From an uncultured Blautia sp. (GTDB taxonomy: Bacteria; Bacillota; Clostridia; Lachnospirales; Lachnospiraceae), in assembly GCA_900547615.1 (NCBI GenBank), contig URHH01000145.1, positions 1 through 6,173 of the forward strand: a stretch of DNA of 6,173 nucleotides, read 5' to 3'. The notes beneath the pieces were generated by a model. It did no database searches, was not told where the DNA came from, and worked only from the letters and a program-made list of their open reading frames with translations. A program made the position numbers and the translations under genes. Below, piece after piece: positions 1-4,628 of this stretch (within the stretch, counting starts at the first letter, position 1; each line of letters opens with the position of its first letter).

Positions 1-401
1 CAGGTAATGTAAGAAACGCTTTCACAAAAGGAAACGGAAGCATTGGAACACAGGGCTGCGTATCCTTCATGTTCGATCAGAAGGGTCAGATCATTATTGA
101 CAAAGAAGAGTGTGAGATGGATGCAGACGAGCTGATGATGATCGCTCTCGATGCGGGAGCAGAAGACTTTTCCGAGGAGGAGGACAGCTTCGAGGTTCTT
201 ACAGCTCCTGACGATTTCAGCGCAGTAAGAGAGGCTCTGGAAGGCGCAGGCGTTCCGCTTCTTGAGGCACAGGTGGCAATGATCCCGCAGACATATGTGG
301 AGCTTACCGATGAAAAAGCGATCAAAGATCTTCAGAAAACACTGGATCTTCTTGATGACGACGACGATGTAACAGATGTATGGCACAACTGGGACGAATA
401 A
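1..401 (+). CDS. yebC: YebC/TACO1-family protein, C-terminal part (5' end outside window)
   Basis: The reading frame is open from the first complete codon at position 3, so the ATG at 69 is internal and not a start. About 133 residues are visible; the family is usually about 240 residues, so roughly the N-terminal 105 are missing. What is seen is family-like: an N-V-R-N-A-F-T-K stretch followed by G-S-I-G-T and a F-M-F-D-Q-K-G segment, an acidic middle region, and the closing H-N-W-D-E resembling the usual YHN-D-E ending. YebC proteins are cytosolic. They were long annotated as transcriptional regulators, while more recent work on bacterial YebC and mitochondrial TACO1 supports a role in translation, easing ribosome stalls at proline runs. 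A five-aspartate run near the C-terminus is encoded partly by repeated GAC codons. No second gene is fused to it. The family call is firm; which YebC paralogue it is cannot be told from this half. Confidence 0.93.
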   Translation, partial: GNVRNAFTKGNGSIGTQGCVSFMFDQKGQIIIDKEECEMDADELMMIALDAGAEDFSEEEDSFEVLTAPDDFSAVREALEGAGVPLLEAQVAMIPQTYVELTDEKAIKDLQKTLDLLDDDDDVTDVWHNWDE

Positions 402-422
402 GTTTCGTATGAAAAACAGATT

Positions 423-451
423 TTGACACATAATACCTTCAGGAATAAAAT
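423..451 (+). promoter_or_regulatory. Predicted sigma-A promoter for tepA
   Basis: A perfect -35 box TTGACA lies at 423-428 and a 5-of-6 -10 box TAAAAT at 446-451, with the ideal 17-base spacing. Transcription would be expected to begin near 457-459, only about 10-12 bases before the tepA ATG at 469. The -10 box lies at the apex of the hairpin at 432-464. The box match is seen directly; activity is inferred. Confidence 0.68.
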
Positions 452-468
452 TCTTGGAGGTATTTTTT
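432..468 (+). terminator. Hairpin with U-run after yebC, overlapping the tepA ribosome binding site
   Basis: Bases 432-446 pair with 450-464 to form a 15-bp stem (four G-C pairs, two G-U wobbles, the rest A-U) closed by an AAA triloop. The T-run 463-468 follows, partly inside the stem. This is the form of an intrinsic terminator for transcripts arriving from yebC. Its 3' arm includes GGAGG at 456-460, the tepA ribosome binding site, so any readthrough RNA would also have that site paired. The stem is GC-poor, so its strength as a terminator is uncertain. Confidence 0.62.
456..460 (+). promoter_or_regulatory. tepA ribosome binding site (decides start at 469)
   Basis: GGAGG at 456-460 is 8 bases from the ATG at 469, a standard distance. 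This makes 469 the start and rules against the in-frame TTG at 454, which overlaps this site and has no ribosome binding site of its own. The site lies in the descending arm of the 432-464 hairpin. Confidence 0.8.
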
Positions 469-1185
469 ATGGAAAAAGAAAAAAATGAAGAGAAACGTGC
501 GGAGCGTCTTGAAAATGAGAGCGAAGAAAACCGGCAGATACGTGATATGGGACAGGTTCTTCTTGATAAAAACGAAAAAAAGCACAGAATCGAGCTTCTC
601 AGTATCATCGGGGAGGTGGAAGGTCATGAATCGGCTCCTGCTCAGAGCAAGACCACAAAATACGAGCATGTGCTTCCGAAGCTTGCCATGATCGAGGACG
701 ATGAAAACGTGGACGGTCTTCTGATTCTGTTAAATACAGTAGGAGGCGATGTGGAGGCAGGTCTTGCCATTGCGGAGATGATCGCTTCTTTAAGCGTTCC
801 TACCGTATCTCTTGTTCTTGGAGGAGGTCATTCCATCGGCGTTCCTATGGCTGTTTCCGCAGATTATTCTTTTGTGGTCCCGAGTGCGACGATGGTTATT
901 CACCCTGTGCGCTCCAGCGGAATGTTTATCGGGGTTGCCCAGACATACCGGAATATGGAAAAAATCCAGGACAGAATTACCGGTTTTATTTCCAGCCATT
1001 CCCACACCAGTCAGAAGCGTCTGGAGAAACTGATGCTGGATACCAGCCAGCTTGTAAAAGACGTGGGGACAATGCTGGAGGGAGAAGAAGCGGTAAAAGA
1101 AGGGCTGATCGATGAGGTAGGCGGCATGAGGGAAGCACTCGCCAAACTTTACGAGCTGATTGAAGAAAAAAACAAAAAAAATTAA
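469..1185 (+). CDS. tepA: TepA-like ClpP-fold serine protease homologue
   Basis: This 238-residue protein belongs to the ClpP/crotonase-fold group that includes Bacillus TepA (YmfB). Residues 1-40 are very rich in Lys and Glu and probably helical. The ClpP-like core runs from about residue 40 to 230. A G-G-D-V segment at 92-95 matches the ClpP oxyanion region, G-G-G-H-S-I-G carries the likely nucleophile Ser122, I-H-P carries His145, and L-D-T carries Asp191, so a complete Ser-His-Asp triad is present. The E-A-V-K-E-G-L-I-D stretch at 207-215 is the typical ClpP end motif. No signal peptide or membrane segment is seen, so it should be cytosolic. B. subtilis TepA was reported to enhance protein translocation; its substrates are poorly known, and true ClpP activity with a Clp ATPase should not be assumed. 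Its start is the ATG preceded by GGAGG. No clear terminator follows, so some readthrough into nfnA is possible. Confidence 0.88.
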   Translation: MEKEKNEEKRAERLENESEENRQIRDMGQVLLDKNEKKHRIELLSIIGEVEGHESAPAQSKTTKYEHVLPKLAMIEDDENVDGLLILLNTVGGDVEAGLAIAEMIASLSVPTVSLVLGGGHSIGVPMAVSADYSFVVPSATMVIHPVRSSGMFIGVAQTYRNMEKIQDRITGFISSHSHTSQKRLEKLMLDTSQLVKDVGTMLEGEEAVKEGLIDEVGGMREALAKLYELIEEKNKKN

Positions 1186-1194
1186 GTTTCTTAT

Positions 1195-1222
1195 TTGCTA
1201 ATTTCCTTTTTTGTGCTATTAT
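1195..1222 (+). promoter_or_regulatory. Predicted extended -10 promoter for nfnAB
   Basis: TTGCTA at 1195-1200 (4 of 6 to TTGACA) and TATTAT at 1217-1222 (5 of 6 to TATAAT) are 16 bases apart. The -10 is preceded by TGC, giving the extended TGn form. The expected start is near 1229, giving a leader of about 66 bases before the nfnA ATG. An alternative -10, TATAAG at 1220-1225, is less well spaced. It is inferred from box matches only. Confidence 0.5.
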
Positions 1223-1243
1223 AAGAAAGAATGAGTGGGAATG

Positions 1244-1271
1244 TAATAGGCATCTGTACAGATGTCTGTTA
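1244..1271 (+). repeat. Palindrome in the nfnA leader (candidate operator or RNA hairpin)
   Basis: CATCTGTACAGATG at 1251-1264 is a perfect 14-base palindrome. With flanking bases the symmetry extends to 1244-1271; as RNA it would form a 12-bp stem (two G-U wobbles) closed by a GUAC loop. It lies about 15-20 bases downstream of the predicted transcription start and 12 bases before the AGGAGG of nfnA. It does not look like a terminator because no U-run follows. It fits an operator for a dimeric repressor or a leader hairpin; which of these is not decided by the sequence. Confidence 0.6.
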
Positions 1272-1283
1272 AATATGAATGCC

Positions 1284-1289
1284 AGGAGG
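1284..1289 (+). promoter_or_regulatory. nfnA ribosome binding site (decides start at 1295)
   Basis: A perfect AGGAGG lies 5 bases before the ATG at 1295. An in-frame ATG at 1262 would add 11 residues but has no ribosome binding site and lies inside the leader palindrome, so 1295 is preferred. Confidence 0.88.
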
Positions 1290-1294
1290 AAATT

Positions 1295-2182
1295 ATGTAT
1301 AAGATACTGAAAGCAGAAAAACTTGCTGCAAACATCTTTCTTATGGACGTAGAAGCTCCGCGCGTGGCAAAACATTGTCTGCCGGGCCAGTTCGTAATTG
1401 TCAAAATGGATGAAGAAGGAGAGCGTATTCCGCTTACGATCTGCGATTATGATGCAGAGAAGGGAATTGTGACGATCGTATTCCAGCCAATCGGCGCTTC
1501 TACCATGAAGATGGCAGAACTTCAGGCAGGCGATTCCTTCGAGGATTTTGTTGGTCCCCTTGGAAAACCTTCCGAGTTTACAGAAATGGACTTAGACGAG
1601 CTTAAGAAAAAACGTATTGTATTTGTTGCAGGCGGCGTTGGTACAGCTCCTGTTTATCCGCAGGTAAAATGGCTTCATGAGCACGGCATCACAGCAGATG
1701 CGATCGTCGGAGCAAAAACAAAAGATCTTGTGATCCTGGAAGAGGAAATGAGCAAGGTATGTAACCTGTACGTTACAACAGACGATGGTTCTTATGTAAG
1801 AAAAGGCATGGGTACAGATGTGCTTCGCGACCTTGTTCAGAACCAGGGAAAAGAATATGACGTATGCGTTGCCATCGGACCGATGATCATGATGAAATTT
1901 GTCTGTCTCCTCACAAAAGAGCTGAATATTCCGACAATCGTCAGCATGAACCCGATCATGGTAGACGGAACCGGCATGTGCGGCGCATGTCGTCTCATGG
2001 TAGGCGGAGAAGTAAAATTCGCATGTGTGGACGGTCCGGAATTTGACGGGCATCTTGTAGATTTTGACCTTGCAATGAAGAGACAGCAGATGTATAAAAC
2101 AGCAGAAGGCCGTGCAATTTTAAAACAGCAGGAAGGTGATACACATCATGGCGGATGTGGACACTGCGGAGGTGACGAATAA
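1295..2182 (+). CDS. nfnA: NfnA: small subunit of NADH-dependent ferredoxin:NADP+ oxidoreductase
   Basis: This 295-residue protein is the FAD/[2Fe-2S] subunit of the cytosolic NfnAB bifurcating transhydrogenase. The complex couples NADH and reduced ferredoxin oxidation to the reduction of two NADP+, reversibly. Residues 1-100 form the FAD-binding barrel of the ferredoxin-reductase/PyrK family, with R-I-P-L-T at 44-48. Residues 108-215 form the NAD(H)-binding domain, with G-G-V-G-T-A-P at 113-119. The C-terminal cluster site shows Asp224, Cys229, Cys232 and Cys244; an Asp plus three Cys is the ligand set described for Nfn small-subunit [2Fe-2S] clusters. The tail is unusual: His284, His285 and a C-G-H-C motif (Cys288, Cys291) among glycines. 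The gene overlaps nfnB by one base and its last codons contain the nfnB ribosome binding site. PyrK (dihydroorotate dehydrogenase) and sulfide dehydrogenase SudB are close relatives; the nfnB partner and the absence of pyrD favour NfnA. Confidence 0.9.
   Translation: MYKILKAEKLAANIFLMDVEAPRVAKHCLPGQFVIVKMDEEGERIPLTICDYDAEKGIVTIVFQPIGASTMKMAELQAGDSFEDFVGPLGKPSEFTEMDLDELKKKRIVFVAGGVGTAPVYPQVKWLHEHGITADAIVGAKTKDLVILEEEMSKVCNLYVTTDDGSYVRKGMGTDVLRDLVQNQGKEYDVCVAIGPMIMMKFVCLLTKELNIPTIVSMNPIMVDGTGMCGACRLMVGGEVKFACVDGPEFDGHLVDFDLAMKRQQMYKTAEGRAILKQQEGDTHHGGCGHCGGDE
2168..2172 (+). promoter_or_regulatory. nfnB ribosome binding site inside the nfnA 3' end
   Basis: GGAGG at 2168-2172 lies 9 bases before the nfnB ATG and encodes part of the glycine-rich NfnA tail. 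With the TAATG stop/start overlap at 2180-2184 it points to translational coupling of the two subunits, which are needed in equal amounts. Confidence 0.8.
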
Positions 2183-3579
2183 TGGGCGATGTATTAAAGA
2201 AAGTACCGGTAAGAGAACAGGCTCCTGAGGTTCGTGCAAAGAACTTTGAAGAGGTTTGCCTTGGATATAACAAAGAGGAAGCAATGGAAGAGGCAGCACG
2301 CTGCATTAACTGTAAAAATGCAAAATGTGTACAGGGCTGCCCGGTTTCCATTAACATTCCGGCATTTATCCATGAAGTAAAAGAAGGAAATATGGAAGCA
2401 GCTTATCATGTGATCAGCGAATCCAGCGCACTTCCGGCAGTATGCGGACGTGTATGCCCTCAGGAAAGCCAGTGTGAGGGAAAATGTATCCGCGGCATCA
2501 AGGGTGAGCCGATCTCTATCGGCAAGCTGGAGCGTTTCGTTGCAGACTGGGCAAAAGAGAACGGAATCAAACCGGCTCCTGCAAAAGAGAAAAACGGTCA
2601 TAAAGTTGCGATCATCGGTTCCGGTCCTGCAGGTCTTACCTGTGCAGGCGACCTTGCAAAAATGGGATATGATGTAACTATTTTTGAGGCGCTTCACAAA
2701 GCGGGCGGCGTTCTTGTATACGGTATTCCGGAATTCCGTCTTCCAAAGGACAAGGTCGTTGCAGAAGAAGTTGAAAATGTAAAATCTCTTGGCGTTAAAA
2801 TTGAAACAAATGTTATTATCGGAAAATCCGTAACCATCGATGAGCTTCTGGAGGAAGAAGGCTTCGAGGCTGTATTTATCGGTTCCGGCGCAGGTCTTCC
2901 AATGTTTATGGGGATTCCGGGAGAACAGGCAAACGGCGTATTCTCCGCAAATGAGTACCTGACACGAAACAACCTTATGAAAGCGTTCCGTGAAGATTAC
3001 GATACTCCGATCTTCCACGGCAAAAAAGTTGCGGTCGTAGGCGGCGGAAACGTGGCAATGGACGCTGCAAGAACAGCTCTCCGTCTCGGCGCAGAGGTAC
3101 ATATTATTTACCGTCGTTCTGAGGCAGAGCTTCCGGCACGAGTAGAAGAAGTTCATCATGCAAAAGAAGAGGGCGTTATTTTCGATCTTCTTACAAATCC
3201 GGTAGAGATCCTCACAGACGAAAACGACTGGGTAACAGGAATCAAATGTGTTCGTATGGAGCTTGGCGAGCCAGATGCTTCCGGAAGAAGACGCCCTGTG
3301 GAAATTCCGGGATCTGAGTTTGAAATCGAGGTTGACACTGTGATCATGTCCCTGGGAACTTCTCCAAACCCGCTGATTTCTTCCACTACGATCGGTCTTG
3401 ACATCAATAAGAGAAAATGTATCATCGCAGATGAAGAAACAGGCAAAACATCAAAAGAGGGCGTTTATGCAGGCGGCGACGCCGTTACAGGCGCAGCGAC
3501 TGTAATCCTTGCTATGGGAGCAGGAAAAGCAGGCGCAAAAGGTATTGATGAGTTCATCAAAAACAAATACGCGAAATAA
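2182..3579 (+). CDS. nfnB: NfnB: large subunit of NADH-dependent ferredoxin:NADP+ oxidoreductase (GltD-like)
   Basis: This 465-residue, full-length protein is a GltD-like flavoprotein. In Nfn it holds the bifurcating FAD, the NADP(H) site and two [4Fe-4S] clusters. An N-terminal Fe-S domain shows Cys41, Cys44, Cys49 and Cys53, then Cys88, Cys92, Cys98 and Cys102. Published Nfn structures describe an unusual Glu ligand at one cluster; Glu95, between Cys92 and Cys98, is a candidate here, but I cannot confirm it. The FAD-binding G-S-G-P-A-G lies at 146-151. A second Rossmann motif, G-G-G-N-V-A-M-D at 287-294, with Y-R-R at 310-312, fits NADPH binding. The closing G-G-D-A-V-T-G-A at 431-438 contacts FAD in this family. 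Such proteins are often annotated as glutamate synthase small chain or GltA, but no glutamate synthase large subunit is present and the NfnA partner overlaps it, so NfnB is the better name. Transcription ends at the hairpin just downstream. Confidence 0.92.
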   Translation: MGDVLKKVPVREQAPEVRAKNFEEVCLGYNKEEAMEEAARCINCKNAKCVQGCPVSINIPAFIHEVKEGNMEAAYHVISESSALPAVCGRVCPQESQCEGKCIRGIKGEPISIGKLERFVADWAKENGIKPAPAKEKNGHKVAIIGSGPAGLTCAGDLAKMGYDVTIFEALHKAGGVLVYGIPEFRLPKDKVVAEEVENVKSLGVKIETNVIIGKSVTIDELLEEEGFEAVFIGSGAGLPMFMGIPGEQANGVFSANEYLTRNNLMKAFREDYDTPIFHGKKVAVVGGGNVAMDAARTALRLGAEVHIIYRRSEAELPARVEEVHHAKEEGVIFDLLTNPVEILTDENDWVTGIKCVRMELGEPDASGRRRPVEIPGSEFEIEVDTVIMSLGTSPNPLISSTTIGLDINKRKCIIADEETGKTSKEGVYAGGDAVTGAATVILAMGAGKAGAKGIDEFIKNKYAK

Positions 3580-3596
3580 ATAAACGAAATTGAAAG

Positions 3597-3631
3597 ACGG
3601 AGTTTCCTGAGGGAGCTCCGTTTTTTCTTTT
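3597..3631 (+). terminator. Intrinsic terminator of the nfnAB operon
   Basis: Bases 3597-3607 (starting ACGGAG) pair with 3611-3621 (ending CTCCGT) in an 11-bp stem with two wobbles and a TGA loop. A long T-rich tract, TTTTTTCTTTT, runs over 3621-3631. It starts 18 bases after the nfnB stop. The upstream AAA could lengthen the stem into the T-tract. Confidence 0.88.
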
Positions 3632-3632
3632 G

Positions 3633-3661
3633 TTGTGTCCCGGGCATTCCTATGATATAAT
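3633..3661 (+). promoter_or_regulatory. Predicted extended -10 promoter for uppP-ftsK
   Basis: A perfect TATAAT at 3656-3661 is preceded by TGA, the extended -10 form. A weak -35, TTGTGT at 3633-3638, lies 17 bases upstream. Transcription would start near 3668, leaving a leader of about 50 bases before uppP. It directly follows the nfnAB terminator, separating the two units. Confidence 0.65.
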
Positions 3662-3705
3662 AAGAAACTAAGGGCAAGGGAAATCCTTCCATAAAGTATC
3701 AGAAA

Positions 3706-3712
3706 AAGGGAG
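3706..3712 (+). promoter_or_regulatory. uppP ribosome binding site
   Basis: AAGGGAG at 3706-3712 lies 5 bases from the ATG at 3718 and supports this start, whose translation begins directly with the first membrane segment. Confidence 0.75.
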
Positions 3713-3717
3713 TACAT

Positions 3718-4593
3718 ATGGCAGCATTATACGCGATTTTATTAGGAATTTTACAGGGCATTACAGAGTTTTTGCCGGTGAGCAGCTTCGGACACACAAG
3801 CCTGATAGAAAATCTTCTGGGAATGGGGCATGAGGGGGGCATTCTTTTTGAGACGCTTCTTCATGTGGGAACGCTGGTTGCGGTATTTTCCGTCTTTCAT
3901 AAGGATCTGAAGCGGATCTGGGTGGAGCTTATAGGCATGGTTATGGATATTGTAGGAAATGTATATCTTTTTGTCCATAACAAGCGAATCGGAGATTCTC
4001 TTCATTATGCAAAAATTATAAAAGGAACGTACAGGCGGCTGACTGCGCTTCTTGTGGTATCCTTTATCCCGACGGCAGTGCTTGGATATACGGCAAGAAG
4101 GCTTGTGCAGCGCACTGCGCTTTCTCCCGTTGTGCCGGGGATTTTTCTTCTTTTGACGGGAGTATGGCTTCTTGTGGTGGATTTAAGCAGGGCAGGAGGC
4201 AATAAAACACCGAAAAACTGCGGTTATGAAGACGCTATGTGGATCGGGATCTGTCAGGGGCTTTCTGTTTTTCCGGGACTTTCCAGATGCGGTCTTACAA
4301 TGGGCGCAGCGCTTTTCTGCGGATTCAGCCGTAAATTTGCAGTGAAATATTCATTCCTTGTATCTGTTCCTGCTATTATCGGCGCATTTTTTGTGGAAGT
4401 GCCTCAGTTTGCGGCTGAGAGTATGAGTGTGGGAACGGGAGCCGTATATATCCTCGGTATGGCAGCTTCTGCAGTGACCGGATATTTTCTGATCCGTTTT
4501 CTTTTAAGGATCACGCAGACACTTCCATTCAAATATTTTGCATTTTACTGTTTCTTAGCGGGAATTGTGGGAATTGCATTAAACTTTGGATAA
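3718..4593 (+). CDS. uppP: Undecaprenyl-diphosphatase UppP (BacA family)
   Basis: This 291-residue polytopic membrane protein removes one phosphate from undecaprenyl diphosphate, recycling the lipid carrier for peptidoglycan and other surface polymers; extra copies are known to give bacitracin resistance. Motif 1 is present as Q13-G-I-T-E17-F-L-P-V-S-S-F-G-H26, containing the (E/Q)xxxE pair and the conserved His. Motif 2 is P186-G-L-S-R190-C-G-L-T194, corresponding to the family's PGxSRSGxT. Hydrophobic segments lie near residues 1-22, 41-60, 108-125, 137-155, 171-190, 211-232, 241-262 and 272-290. It is slightly longer than E. coli UppP (273), mainly from a longer loop around 76-105. Two motif positions that are usually Ser are Phe24 and Cys191. 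It follows its own promoter and is 35 bases from ftsK without a terminator, so the pair is probably co-transcribed. The family call is firm; normal activity is inferred from the retained Glu, His and Arg. Confidence 0.93.
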   Translation: MAALYAILLGILQGITEFLPVSSFGHTSLIENLLGMGHEGGILFETLLHVGTLVAVFSVFHKDLKRIWVELIGMVMDIVGNVYLFVHNKRIGDSLHYAKIIKGTYRRLTALLVVSFIPTAVLGYTARRLVQRTALSPVVPGIFLLLTGVWLLVVDLSRAGGNKTPKNCGYEDAMWIGICQGLSVFPGLSRCGLTMGAALFCGFSRKFAVKYSFLVSVPAIIGAFFVEVPQFAAESMSVGTGAVYILGMAASAVTGYFLIRFLLRITQTLPFKYFAFYCFLAGIVGIALNFG

Positions 4594-4610
4594 ACATAAT
4601 TTTATTTTCA

Positions 4611-4616
4611 GGGAGG
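4611..4616 (+). promoter_or_regulatory. ftsK ribosome binding site with long spacing
   Basis: GGGAGG at 4611-4616 is the only purine-rich site before the ATG at 4629. The 12-base spacer is longer than the usual 5-9, so initiation may be less than optimal. No better in-frame start is seen: the codons just upstream include no ATG, GTG or TTG. Confidence 0.6.
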
Positions 4617-4628
4617 GAAGCTTTTCAT

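Noticed and set aside
69..401. ATG at 69 as the start of a 110-residue gene
   Set aside because: The frame is open upstream to the window edge and those upstream residues match the YebC family, so this ATG is internal.
454..468. TTG at 454 as the tepA start
   Set aside because: It overlaps the GGAGG that serves the ATG at 469 and has no ribosome binding site of its own; if the local promoter is used it is upstream of the transcript.
1160..1215. A-rich and T-rich stretches after tepA as an intrinsic terminator
   Set aside because: Only weak A-U pairing is possible and no GC-containing stem is seen.
1262..1294. ATG at 1262 as the nfnA start
   Set aside because: It has no ribosome binding site and lies in the palindromic leader, while 1295 has a perfect AGGAGG.
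1229..1294. Riboswitch in the nfnA leader
   Set aside because: The leader is only about 66 bases, with one simple hairpin and no conserved riboswitch core or terminator.
1592..2053. 153-residue - strand open frame opposite nfnA
   Set aside because: It lies entirely within a well-conserved gene and has no recognisable domain.
2194..3159. 321-residue open frame on the - strand opposite nfnB
   Set aside because: Its protein resembles no family I know, is rich in Cys, Phe and Tyr, and it lies wholly opposite a clear conserved gene; codon bias of nfnB explains it.
2182..3579. nfnB as glutamate synthase small subunit (gltD)
   Set aside because: The fold is shared, but there is no large subunit and it overlaps an NfnA/PyrK-like partner gene.
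4586..4610. Possible promoter TTGGAT with an AT-rich -10 just before ftsK
   Set aside because: The -10 match and spacing are poor, and the short gap without a terminator favours co-transcription with uppP.
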